The notes under the pieces were generated by a model. It was not told the origin of the DNA and searched no databases. It saw nothing but the letters and a program-made list of their open reading frames with translations. A stretch of DNA of 44,604 bases from JAVKFY01 sp040223615 (lineage in GTDB: Bacteria; Pseudomonadota; Alphaproteobacteria; GCA-2731375). The translations under genes and the position numbers were made by a program. Below are positions 25,086-33,111 of this stretch, in pieces. Location of the stretch: the NCBI GenBank assembly GCA_040223615.1, contig JAVKFY010000003.1:1-44604 (forward strand). The letters are read 5' to 3'. Within the stretch, counting starts at the first letter, position 1. Each line of letters opens with the position of its first letter.

Positions 25086-25898
25086 ATGGCTGACGCACAC
25101 GCCAAGGGGCATGACTACCACCTCGTCGACCCGAGCCCGTGGCCGGCACTGGGGGCGACCGGCGGCCTGGTGCTGACGCTGGGCATGGTGTGGTTCATGC
25201 ACGATGGCCCGCCATGGGTCGCGATCATCGGTTTGGCCATCATCCTGTACACGATGTTCGTGTGGTGGCGCGACGTGATCCGCGAGGCGGTGCACGAAGG
25301 GCACCACACGCCGGTGGTGCAGCTTCACATGCGCTACGGCATGGTGCTGTTCATCGCCTCGGAAGTGATGTTCTTCGTCGCCTGGTTCTGGGCCTACTTC
25401 AACGCGGCGCTCTACCCGACGGAGCAGATGGGCGCGGTGTGGCCGCCGGAGGGCGTGTTCACCTTCGATCCGTACCACCTGCCGCTGATGAACACGCTGA
25501 TCCTGCTGACCTCGTCGTGCACCGTGACCTGGGCGCACCACGCGGTGATCGAGGGCGACCAGAAGGGCGCGGTGCAGGGCCTGCTGCTGACCGTGATTCT
25601 GGGTGCCTTCTTCACTTTCGTGCAGGGCGTCGAGTACGTCACCGCGCCGTTCACCTTCACCGGCGGCATCTACGGCTCGACCTTCTTCATGGCCACCGGC
25701 TTCCACGGCGCGCACGTGCTGATCGGCACGCTGTTCCTGCTGGTCTGCCTGTTCCGGGCGATGAAGGGTCATTTCAAGCCGGACCATCACTTCGGCCTGG
25801 AGGCGGCGGCCTGGTACTGGCACTTCGTCGATGTGGTCTGGCTCTTCCTGTTCTTCTGCATCTACATCTGGGGCGCGGGTCCGGTCGCGCCGCACTAG
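25086..25898 (+). CDS. coxC: Cytochrome c oxidase subunit III
   Basis: A 270-residue subunit with seven predicted helices that stabilises the oxidase and its proton uptake. Family segments are WWRDVIREAVHEGHHT (near residue 60), VMFFVAWFWAYFN (near 97), TGFHGAHVLIGT (near 205) and EAAAWYWHFVDVVWLFLF (near 240). A ribosome site GGAGAG precedes the ATG. DUF983 begins at the base after its stop. Confidence 0.95.
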   Translation: MADAHAKGHDYHLVDPSPWPALGATGGLVLTLGMVWFMHDGPPWVAIIGLAIILYTMFVWWRDVIREAVHEGHHTPVVQLHMRYGMVLFIASEVMFFVAWFWAYFNAALYPTEQMGAVWPPEGVFTFDPYHLPLMNTLILLTSSCTVTWAHHAVIEGDQKGAVQGLLLTVILGAFFTFVQGVEYVTAPFTFTGGIYGSTFFMATGFHGAHVLIGTLFLLVCLFRAMKGHFKPDHHFGLEAAAWYWHFVDVVWLFLFFCIYIWGAGPVAPH

Positions 25899-26261
25899 AT
25901 GGCCGAGTATTTCGGCGAGGTCTCACCGCTCAAGGCCGGCTTCCTGTGCCGCTGCCCACGTTGCGGTCAGGGCAAGCTGTACCGCGGCCTGCTGACCGTC
26001 GCCCCGGTCTGCAACGTCTGCCAGCTCGATATGGCGGCGGAGGATAGCGGCGACGGCGCGGCCGCCTTCGTGATCTTGATCGTCGGCGCCATCGCGGTGC
26101 TGATCGCCTTCGTGGTGGAGACGTCGTTCTCGCCCTCGCCGCTGCTGCATCTGGTGATCCAGATCCCGCTGGTGATCGGCCTGTCGATCCTGCTGCTGCG
26201 ACCGTTCAAGGCGACGCTGATCGCGATGCAGTACCGGCACAAGGCCGCTGGTTTCGAGTAG
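25899..26261 (+). CDS. DUF983 family membrane protein
   Basis: A 120-residue protein: N-terminal zinc-ribbon-like Cys pairs (C18-x-x... as CRCPRCGQG, and CNVCQLD near residue 38) then two hydrophobic helices (near 53-75 and 83-101). DUF983 genes accompany cox operons in alphaproteobacteria, so an assembly role is inferred, but no activity is established. The ATG follows the coxC stop with no gap. Confidence 0.87.
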   Translation: MAEYFGEVSPLKAGFLCRCPRCGQGKLYRGLLTVAPVCNVCQLDMAAEDSGDGAAAFVILIVGAIAVLIAFVVETSFSPSPLLHLVIQIPLVIGLSILLLRPFKATLIAMQYRHKAAGFE

Positions 26262-26265
26262 TCCG

Positions 26266-26970
26266 ATGGTTGGATTTCGCCCGCGTTTGTGGCCGACGGT
26301 GGCGACCGTGCCGGCGCTGGCGATCCTGGTCGCGCTGGGCACCTGGCAGATGCAGCGTCTGGCCTGGAAGACCGACCTGCTGGCCGCGCGCGACGCTGCG
26401 CTGGCGGCGCCACCGGTCCCGCTCGATGCCGGCACGTCGCCGGACGACCTGCGCTTCCGGCGCGGCGAGGTCACGGGCACCTTCGACCATGCGCACGAGC
26501 TTTACCTGGGCCCGCGGGTCTACGACCACCATCCCGGCGTCCATGTGCTGACGCCGCTGCGGCTGGCCGACGGCGCGGTGCTGCTGGTCAATCGCGGCTG
26601 GGTGCCGCAGGACCTGCGCGACGCGGCGCGCCGTCCCGCCGGGCAGGTCGAGGGCGTGCAGACGGTGCGCGGCGTGGTGCTGACGCCCGGCCCGCGCGGC
26701 ACCTACACGCCGGACAACGAGCCGGCGAACAATCAATGGTTCTACGTCGACCTCGACGCGATGGGCCGGGCGATCGGCGCCGAGCTGCTGCCCTTCGTGC
26801 TGGCGTCGGACGACACCGACGTGCCCGGCGGCGTGCCGATCGGCGGCCAGGGCCGGCTGCACATCAAGAACGACCACCTGCAATACGCACTCACCTGGTA
26901 TTCGCTGGCGGTGGTGCTGCTGGTGATCTACGTCCTGTTCCACCGCCGGTCACGGAGCAACGAGCCATGA
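26266..26970 (+). CDS. SURF1 family cytochrome oxidase biogenesis protein
   Basis: A 234-residue protein with one helix at each end (near 12-28 and 205-224) and a periplasmic loop, the usual SURF1 topology. The family segments LGTWQMQRLAWK (near 25), VLLVNRGWVP (near 105) and HLQYALTWYSLA (near 204) are present. Family members help insert heme a into subunit I. It ends with an ATGA overlap onto the carboxypeptidase gene. Confidence 0.92.
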   Translation: MVGFRPRLWPTVATVPALAILVALGTWQMQRLAWKTDLLAARDAALAAPPVPLDAGTSPDDLRFRRGEVTGTFDHAHELYLGPRVYDHHPGVHVLTPLRLADGAVLLVNRGWVPQDLRDAARRPAGQVEGVQTVRGVVLTPGPRGTYTPDNEPANNQWFYVDLDAMGRAIGAELLPFVLASDDTDVPGGVPIGGQGRLHIKNDHLQYALTWYSLAVVLLVIYVLFHRRSRSNEP

Positions 26971-28439
26971 CCGCCTACCAGCGTCTGCAGGCCCGGTTCC
27001 GGCGTTGGCAGGCGCTGGGCGATGCCGAGGCGATGCTGCACTGGGACAGTGCCACCATGATGCCGGCCGGCGGTGCCGGGGCGCGCAAGACCCAGATCGC
27101 GACGCTGCGGCTGCTGCGCCATGAACTGCTGACCGATCCGGCGGCGGCCGACGATCTGGCGGCGGCCACGACCGACACCGACTGGGACCGCGCCAATCTG
27201 CGCGAGATGGGCCGCCGCTGGCACCATGCGACGGCGCTGCCGGCCGACCTGGTCGAGGCAATGGCGCATGCGACGGCCGACTGCGAGATGGCGTGGCGCA
27301 CGGCGCGCGCGGCCGATGACTTTGCTGGCGTGGCGCCGTTGCTGGCCGACGTGGTGCGGCTGACCCGAGAGAGCGCCGCCGCCAAGGCCGAGGCGCTGGA
27401 CCTGGCGCCCTACGACGCGTTGCTCGACACCTACGAAGGCGGGCTGGTCGCAGCGACGGTGGCGCCGGTCTTCGACGAGCTGGCCGGCTTCCTGCCGGAA
27501 TTTCTCGACGCGGCGGTGGAACGACAGGCGGCGGCGGCGGCGTTGCCGGGGCCGTTCCCGATCGTCAAGCAGCAGGCGCTGGCCCGGCGGTTGATGCTGG
27601 CGGCCGGGTTCGACTTCGCGCACGGCCGGCTCGACGAGAGCCACCATCCGTTCACCGGCGGCGTGCCGGACGACGTGCGCATCACCACGCGCTACGACGA
27701 GGACTCGTGCCTTGAGGCGCTGCTCGCGGTGCTGCACGAGACCGGGCATGCGCTCTACTCACGCCATCTGCCGGCGGATTGGCGCGACCAGCCGGTCGGC
27801 TCGTCGATGGGCATGGCGGTGCACGAAAGCCAGTCGCTGATCGTGGAGATGCAGGCCGCCCGCACCGACGCTTATCTCGGCTATCTCGCCGGCGCGCTGC
27901 GCGAAGCGTTCGGGGCCGAGGGCACGGCATGGTCGGTCGGCAACGTGGCGGCGCTGGCGCGCCGGGTCGAACGCGGTTTGATCCGCGTCGACGCTGACGA
28001 GATCAGCTACCCGCTGCACATCCTGTTGCGCTTCCGGCTGGAGCAGGCGCTGCTGGCCGGCGATCTCGACGTCGGCGACCTGTCCGGCGCTTGGCGCGAG
28101 GGCATGCGCGACCTGGTCGGCATCGCGCCCGACGACGACAAGGACGGCTGCCTGCAGGACATCCACTGGTATTCCGGCGCCTTCGGTTACTTCCCGACCT
28201 ATACGCTGGGCGCGATCGGCGCGGCGCAACTGTTCGAGACGGTGGCCGCCGAGGTCGACCTGGACCCGTCGCTGGCGCAAGGCGACCTGCGGCCGCTGAC
28301 CGCGTGGCTGGCGGAAAAGATACACGGCCGGGGGCGGCTGTTCGCGACGGCGGAGGAACTGCTGACCGACGTCACCGGGCGCGGATTCGATGTCGGCTGT
28401 TTCCGGCGGCATCTGGAACGGCGCTACGGGGTGGGGTAA
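26967..28439 (+). CDS. M32 family metallocarboxypeptidase
   Basis: A 490-residue zinc (or cobalt) carboxypeptidase of the thermostable carboxypeptidase Taq family. The active site is HETGH in AVLHETGHALYSRHLP near residue 257, followed about 28 residues on by HESQSL with the third ligand Glu. WDSATMMPAGG (near 22) and DVHWYSGAFGYFPTYTLG-like IHWYSGAFGYFPTY (near 395) are also typical. It is cytoplasmic and probably degrades peptides. The ATG at 26967 overlaps the SURF1 stop, so it belongs to the cox transcript; the position usually filled by other genes between surf1 and thrC in relatives. Confidence 0.92.
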   Translation: MTAYQRLQARFRRWQALGDAEAMLHWDSATMMPAGGAGARKTQIATLRLLRHELLTDPAAADDLAAATTDTDWDRANLREMGRRWHHATALPADLVEAMAHATADCEMAWRTARAADDFAGVAPLLADVVRLTRESAAAKAEALDLAPYDALLDTYEGGLVAATVAPVFDELAGFLPEFLDAAVERQAAAAALPGPFPIVKQQALARRLMLAAGFDFAHGRLDESHHPFTGGVPDDVRITTRYDEDSCLEALLAVLHETGHALYSRHLPADWRDQPVGSSMGMAVHESQSLIVEMQAARTDAYLGYLAGALREAFGAEGTAWSVGNVAALARRVERGLIRVDADEISYPLHILLRFRLEQALLAGDLDVGDLSGAWREGMRDLVGIAPDDDKDGCLQDIHWYSGAFGYFPTYTLGAIGAAQLFETVAAEVDLDPSLAQGDLRPLTAWLAEKIHGRGRLFATAEELLTDVTGRGFDVGCFRRHLERRYGVG

Positions 28440-28447
28440 GGAACGCC

Positions 28448-29830
28448 ATGCGCTACATCTCCACCCGCGGGCAGGCGCCCGATGCTTCGTTCACCGATGC
28501 GTTGATGGCCGGCATGGCCAGCGACGGCGGGCTCTACGTGCCGGAGACCTGGCCCCGGATCACCGCGCCGGACCTCGACCGGTGGGCGGCGCTGCCGTAT
28601 GCCGACTTGGCCTACGACGTGATGGCGCCCTATGCGAGCGACGTGCCGGAAGACGTGCTGCGCCGGGTGCTGGGCGAGGCCTACGCGACTTTCGATCACG
28701 CCGCCGTCGCGCCGCTGACCCAGATCGACCGCGACCTGTGGCTGCTGGAGCTGTTTCACGGGCCGACCCTGGCGTTCAAGGACCTGGCGATGCAGGTGCT
28801 GAGCCGGCTGTTCGACTGGGCGCTGAACCAGCGTGGCGAGAGCGTCACCATCGTCGGCGCCACCTCCGGCGATACCGGCGCGGCGGCGATCCAGGCCTGT
28901 CGCGACCGGCCGACCATGCGGGTTTTCATCCTGTACCCGCACGGCCGCATCTCCGAGGTGCAGCGCCGGCAGATGACCACGACCGGGGCGCGCAACATCT
29001 TTCCGATCGCCATCGACGGCACCTTCGACGATTGCCAGGCGCTGCTGAAGGCAATGTTCGCCGACCCGGCGTTCCGCGATGAGATGCGGCTGTCGGCGGT
29101 GAACTCGATCAACTGGGCGCGCATCCTGCCGCAGGTGGTGTACTACGTCGCTTCCGCGATCCGGCTCGGCCGGCCGGCGAGCTTCGCGGTGCCGACCGGT
29201 AATTTCGGCGACATCTACGCCGGCTACATCGCGCGGCGCATGGGCGTGCCGATCGAGCGGCTGGTGCTGGCGACCAACGCCAACGACATCCTGCACCGCT
29301 TCCTGAAGACTGGCGTCTACGAGATCGACCAGGTAACGCCGACGCAGAGCCCGTCGATGGACATCCAGGTCGCCAGCAATTTCGAGCGCTTCCTGTTCGA
29401 CCTCGGCGGGCGCGACGACGCCTGGCTGCGCGGGCGCATGGGCGAACTGACGCAGGCGCGGCGGTTCGAGGTCGCGCCCGAGCTGGCGAATACCGCGCGG
29501 CGCTGGTTCGACAGCGCGGCGGTCGACGAGGCGACCACCACCGCGAAGATCGCCGACATGCGGCGGCGCACCGGCCGGCTGCTCGATCCGCACACCTGCG
29601 TCGGGCTTGCGGCGGCCGAAGCGGCGGCGAACCCACCGACGCCGATGGTCGCGCTGGCGACTGCGCACGCCGCCAAGTTTCCCGACGCGGTCGAGGCCGC
29701 CACCGGCGAGCGACCGTCACTGCCAGCGTCGATGGCTGGCATGATGGACCGGCCGGAACAGGTCGAGCGGCTGGCGAACGATCTCGGTACGGTGCAGGCG
29801 TACATGCGCGGGCTGACCGCCGGACACTGA
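28448..29830 (+). CDS. thrC: Threonine synthase
   Basis: A 460-residue PLP enzyme converting O-phosphohomoserine to threonine. The PLP lysine is Lys111 in LAFKDLAMQV; the phosphate-binding SGDTG stretch is in GATSGDTGAAA near residue 140 and PTGNFGDIYAGY near 250. Length and the N-terminus MRYISTRG fit the proteobacterial long form. The ATG at 28448 lies 8 bases after the carboxypeptidase stop. In many alphaproteobacteria thrC is directly followed by the M16 peptidase gene; here about 5 kb intervene. Confidence 0.95.
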   Translation: MRYISTRGQAPDASFTDALMAGMASDGGLYVPETWPRITAPDLDRWAALPYADLAYDVMAPYASDVPEDVLRRVLGEAYATFDHAAVAPLTQIDRDLWLLELFHGPTLAFKDLAMQVLSRLFDWALNQRGESVTIVGATSGDTGAAAIQACRDRPTMRVFILYPHGRISEVQRRQMTTTGARNIFPIAIDGTFDDCQALLKAMFADPAFRDEMRLSAVNSINWARILPQVVYYVASAIRLGRPASFAVPTGNFGDIYAGYIARRMGVPIERLVLATNANDILHRFLKTGVYEIDQVTPTQSPSMDIQVASNFERFLFDLGGRDDAWLRGRMGELTQARRFEVAPELANTARRWFDSAAVDEATTTAKIADMRRRTGRLLDPHTCVGLAAAEAAANPPTPMVALATAHAAKFPDAVEAATGERPSLPASMAGMMDRPEQVERLANDLGTVQAYMRGLTAGH

Positions 29831-29913
29831 TCTCACGGCCACGTGGCTGGACATTCGGACCAGACATTCCAGAATGACCGTGACAACTTCAATTCGCAGA
29901 GAGGAACCACGAC

Positions 29914-30387
29914 ATGGCTGAAAGACTGTCGCGCGGGATGGCATTCCCGGCGACGACGATCACGCTGTCCGGCGGCGGCACGATGACCCTGCCGAACGAC
30001 ATGGGCGAGGGCTACAAGCTCGTCCTGATCTATCGCGGCATGTTTTGACCGTACTGTCGACGTCAGTTGGGCGGCTTCAGTGAGAGTCTCGGCAAGCTTC
30101 AGGAGCTGAACGTCGCCGTCGTGGCGGCGAGCGCAGATACGCCGGAGAAAGCGGCGGAAATGGCGGCCACGGTCGACTTCCCGGTCGGCCACGGCATCGA
30201 CCAGGCGACGATCGAGCGCCTGGGCGGCTACTGGGAGGCGCAGCGGACCTTCGCGCAGCCCCTGGAGGTGCTGATCACGCCGGAAGGCAAGATCGCCCAG
30301 CTTTCGGTCAGCGACGGTCCGCTCGGCCGGACCGACGCGGCCGACGTGATCAAGATGGTGACCTTCATCGAGAGCCAGAAGAAGTAG
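29914..30387 (+). CDS. Peroxiredoxin-like redoxin, probable selenoprotein (in-frame TGA at 30046-30048)
   Basis: A 157-residue thioredoxin-fold protein if TGA codon 45 is read as selenocysteine. The frame runs from ATG 29914 (after GAGAGGAA) through LVLIYRGMF-U-PYCRRQL to TAG 30385. The TGA falls exactly on the first Cys of the RGxxCPYCRRQL active site of peroxiredoxin-like proteins; Cys48 would be its partner. Downstream coding is family-like and unbroken (VVAASADTPEKAA, TPEGKIAQLSV). A SECIS-like hairpin follows at 30074. Expected role: thiol-dependent reduction of peroxides or disulfides in the cytoplasm. Conventional calling would give a 44-residue stub and a 106-residue ORF with a TTG start at 30067. 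The alternative is a recent nonsense mutation. Confidence 0.85.
30074..30097 (+). promoter_or_regulatory. SECIS-like hairpin of the redoxin gene
   Basis: GCTT (30074-30077) pairs with AAGC (30094-30097), then G-C, T·G, G-C, A-T and G-C pairs close a three-base apical loop AGT (30085-30087) with a small bulge. The loop is 36 bases after the TGA and has G as its second base, within the range expected of bacterial SECIS elements. Found by hand; energy not computed. Confidence 0.5.
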
Positions 30388-30405
30388 CCGGCGCGAGAAC
30401 GGGAA

Positions 30406-30435
30406 CGCCCCGCCTGGAAAATTCCGGGCGGGGCG
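30406..30435. terminator. Bidirectional terminator between convergent redoxin and ThDP-enzyme genes
   Basis: CGCCCCGCC (30406-30414) pairs with GGCGGGGCG (30427-30435) around an AT-rich loop (GGAAAATTCC) that is itself palindromic. It lies between two convergent stops. Confidence 0.75.
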
Positions 30436-30448
30436 AATTTCGTCGCGG

Positions 30449-32077
30449 CTACAGCCGCGAGACCTCGGTCTCCTTGCAGGTGATGAACTCCAGCAGTGCC
30501 GGCATGCCGTTCTTCGTTTGCTCGATGCCGCGCTTGATCGCCGGGATGATTTCCGACGGCTCGGTGACGCGTTCGCCATAGCCGCCGAAGGCGCGGGCCA
30601 TCGCCGCGTAGTCGCCGGAGATGTCGGTGGAGCGGTACTTTTCGGTCGAGGTCGGCATCACCTTGAGCTCGATCGCCATGGAGAAATTGTTCAGCAGGAT
30701 CGAGAGGATCGGGATGCGCTCGCGCACCGCGGTCTCGAAGTCCATGCCCGTGAAGCCGATCGCGGCGTCGCCCCAGACGTTGATGCACAGCGCGTCCGGC
30801 CGCGCCAGCTTGGCGCCCATGGCCAGGCCCAGGCCATAGCCCAGCTGAGTCGTCTTGCCCCAGCCGATGTAGCTGAGCGGCGTGGTCGAGCGCCAGAATG
30901 GCGTGAGCTGGTCGCGCGGCGAGCCGGCGTCGTGGGTGATCACCGTGTTGTCCTTGTCGACGGTGTTCTGCAGATCCCACAGTACGCGGTAAGGCGACAG
31001 CGGCGCCTCGTCGGAGGTCAGCTTCGGCTTCCACTTGGCGAACCACTCCTCGTGGATCGCGGCGATCTTCTGGCTGACCGCGGTGGCGTCGCGCTGCTTC
31101 GGTTCACGCTGCGCGATGGCGGCGTTCAGCGCGTCCAGCGTCAGCGCGGCGTCGCCCAGCAGGCCAAACTCGATCGGCATGTCCTTGTTCAGGTCGATCG
31201 GGTCCAGCGTCGACTGGATGATGCGCTTGCCCTGGGGCAGGGTGATGTTGAAGTTGGTCTCGGTCAGGCTGGCGCCGATGGCGAAGATCAGGTCGGCCTC
31301 GTCGAGGAAGGTGCGGACCTGCTGCGGGCTGGCCAGGCCGCCGGAGCCGAGCGAGAGCGGATGGGTCTCGTCGAAGGCGCTCTTGCCGGGCAGCGACGTG
31401 GTCACCGGAATCGCCTGGTGCTCGGCGAGCTGCTTCAGTTGCGGCCAGGCCTCGGCGTAATGGACGCCCTGGCCGGCCCAGATCACCGGCTTCTTGGCGG
31501 CGATCAGCGCCTCGGCGGCCTTGTCGATGTCGGCCTGTTCCGGGCCGTAGCGGGTGGCGCCGACCGGCGTGTAGCTCAGTTCGCCGGACAGCTCCTCGTT
31601 CATCACGTCGGTCGGGATCTCGACCACGACCGGGCCGCCGCGCCCGGTGCGCAGGCGCGAGAAGGCGCGGCGCATGATGTTCGCCACCTCGTCGGCCGAG
31701 GTCACCGGCTCGGTGGTCTTGGCGACATGTTTCATCGCCTCGGTGGAGTTGAAGTTCGGCCGGATGTGGGCGATGCGCCGGGCATAGCCCATCGGCAGCA
31801 CCAGCATCGGCACGCCCTCCGCGAAGGCCTGCGCGACGCCGCCATAGGCGTTCTCCGAGCCCGGCCCGTGCTGCATGGCGAAGACGCCGATCTTGTTGCC
31901 CGAGGTCATCCGCGACAGCGCATCGGCCATGTGCAGGCCGATGCGTTCCTGGCGCACGATGATCGGCCGGATGTCCCAGCGTGCCGCGTATTCCAGAACA
32001 TGGTTCACCGGATAGCCGAAGACGATTTCCACGCCCTCGCGCTTCATGATCTCGACGATGGCTTCCACCGCTTTCAT
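30449..32077 (-). CDS. Thiamine-diphosphate-dependent enzyme (acetolactate synthase-like)
   Basis: A 542-residue protein with the three-domain layout of the acetolactate synthase/pyruvate oxidase superfamily: N-terminal pyrimidine-binding domain (IVRQERIGLHMADALSR near residue 40), middle domain, and C-terminal ThDP domain with GDAAIGF near 430 followed by LLNNFSMA, the GDx(24-27)NN motif. The start ATG at 32077 follows GGAGGG. No small regulatory subunit is nearby, so biosynthetic acetolactate synthase is unlikely. Possible roles are decarboxylation or carboligation of a 2-oxo acid; I cannot name the substrate. It is convergent to the redoxin and divergent from folB. Confidence 0.85.
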   Translation of the reverse strand: MKAVEAIVEIMKREGVEIVFGYPVNHVLEYAARWDIRPIIVRQERIGLHMADALSRMTSGNKIGVFAMQHGPGSENAYGGVAQAFAEGVPMLVLPMGYARRIAHIRPNFNSTEAMKHVAKTTEPVTSADEVANIMRRAFSRLRTGRGGPVVVEIPTDVMNEELSGELSYTPVGATRYGPEQADIDKAAEALIAAKKPVIWAGQGVHYAEAWPQLKQLAEHQAIPVTTSLPGKSAFDETHPLSLGSGGLASPQQVRTFLDEADLIFAIGASLTETNFNITLPQGKRIIQSTLDPIDLNKDMPIEFGLLGDAALTLDALNAAIAQREPKQRDATAVSQKIAAIHEEWFAKWKPKLTSDEAPLSPYRVLWDLQNTVDKDNTVITHDAGSPRDQLTPFWRSTTPLSYIGWGKTTQLGYGLGLAMGAKLARPDALCINVWGDAAIGFTGMDFETAVRERIPILSILLNNFSMAIELKVMPTSTEKYRSTDISGDYAAMARAFGGYGERVTEPSEIIPAIKRGIEQTKNGMPALLEFITCKETEVSRL

Positions 32078-32112
32078 GGCGCCGTTCCCTCCTGTTGGCA
32101 GGTCGCCAGCGT

Positions 32113-32142
32113 GCCTTGCCCGGCCCGGGCGGCGCAAGTAGG
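32113..32142 (+). promoter_or_regulatory. Candidate promoter of the folB operon
   Basis: TTGCCC near 32116 and TAGGCT near 32139 are 17 bases apart inside a CTTGC...GCAAG inverted repeat. The same arrangement (CTTGC-N-GCAAGTAGG-TGC-GCG) recurs before the M16 peptidase at 34732-34765 and a similar TTG-N18-TAGGTT before gshA. Confidence 0.35.
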
Positions 32143-32173
32143 CTGCGGCGACGGCGCGCGAGAGGGGTTCCGC

Positions 32174-32575
32174 TTGACGGTCGAACGTATCAGCCAGGCC
32201 GACGCGCGCGAGGGCGCTGCGCCGGACCGTATCGTGATCCGTGGCCTGCGCCTGGAGACCTTCGTCGGCGTCTACGATTTCGAGCACAAGCGGCGCCAGA
32301 CGGTGCAGTTCGACGTCGAGATCGATACCGTGCCGGGCTATGCCGGGATCGTGCGCCGGACCGGCCGGTACGTCTCCTACGAGGACACGGTGACCTTCAT
32401 CCAGGCCAAGGCCGCGTCGGACGAGCATGTCGAGCTGGTCGAGATCTGGGCGGAGGAGATCGCCGCCTTCGTGCTGGAGAACGACCTGGTCGCGGCGGTG
32501 CGGGTGTCGGTGCAGAAGCCGAAGATCTTCAACGCCGCCGACGGTGTCGGCGTGGTGATCGAGCGCGTGCGATAG
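32174..32575 (+). CDS. folB: Dihydroneopterin aldolase
   Basis: A 133-residue enzyme that cleaves dihydroneopterin to 6-hydroxymethyl-dihydropterin and glycolaldehyde. Family features are LETFVGVYDFEHKRRQTVQFDVEID (VGxxxxE), YEDTV near 75, HVELVEIWAEEIAAF (near 90) and VSVQKPKIFNAADGVGVVI at the end. The start is TTG 32174 after GAGAGGGG; longer upstream frames overlap the divergent gene and are rejected. It heads a run folB-folK-folP-like-folM-like with gaps of 2 bases or overlaps. Confidence 0.88.
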   Translation: MTVERISQADAREGAAPDRIVIRGLRLETFVGVYDFEHKRRQTVQFDVEIDTVPGYAGIVRRTGRYVSYEDTVTFIQAKAASDEHVELVEIWAEEIAAFVLENDLVAAVRVSVQKPKIFNAADGVGVVIERVR

Positions 32576-32577
32576 CG

Positions 32578-33111
32578 ATGACGCGGTGCCTGATCGCGAT
32601 GGGCTCGAACCTGGGTGACCGGCTGGCGCACCTGACCGGCGCGGTTGCCGCGATCGCTGACGACCCGGCGATGCAGGTCCTGGCGGTGTCGGCGCTTTAC
32701 GAGACCGCGCCGGTCGGCGGGCCCGGCGGCCAGGACGCGTTTCTGAACACCGCGCTGCTGGCCGAGACCGAGGCCGGACCGTCGGCGGTACTGAGCATGT
32801 TGCAGCGGATCGAGCAGGATCACGCGCGCGAACGGTCGGTACACTGGGGGCCACGCACCCTGGATCTCGACCTGCTGACCTATGGCGGCACGTTGAGCGA
32901 CGAGGCGGATCTTGAGTTGCCGCATCCGCGCATGCACGAGCGGCGCTTCGTGATGGTGCCGGTTTGCGACCTGGCGCCGGAGATGGTGCATCCACGACTG
33001 GGGCGGACGATGCGAGACCTGCTTGAAGCCTTGCCGGCGGCGGAGGGCGATCTGGTGGAGTCTGCGCACGATTGGGTCGAGTTGCGCACCGTGCGGGCGG
33101 CGGCCCTATGA
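32578..33111 (+). CDS. folK: 6-hydroxymethyl-7,8-dihydropterin pyrophosphokinase
   Basis: A 177-residue HPPK that activates hydroxymethyl-dihydropterin with ATP. IAMGSNLGDR (residues 6-15), YETAPVGGPGGQDAFLNTA (near 40), WGPRTLDLDLLTYGG (near 95) and LELPHPRMHERRFVMVPVCDLAPEMVHP (near 120) are all standard HPPK segments. It starts 2 bases after folB and its stop overlaps the next start. Confidence 0.92.
   Translation: MTRCLIAMGSNLGDRLAHLTGAVAAIADDPAMQVLAVSALYETAPVGGPGGQDAFLNTALLAETEAGPSAVLSMLQRIEQDHARERSVHWGPRTLDLDLLTYGGTLSDEADLELPHPRMHERRFVMVPVCDLAPEMVHPRLGRTMRDLLEALPAAEGDLVESAHDWVELRTVRAAAL

Noticed and set aside
29838..29847. GCCACGTGGC palindrome after thrC as a terminator
   Set aside because: Only 10 bases long with no loop and no T-run; too weak to call.
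30067..30387. A separate 106-residue gene with TTG start after the redoxin stop
   Set aside because: It has no ribosome site and lacks the fold's start; it is the in-frame continuation of 29914 across a TGA.
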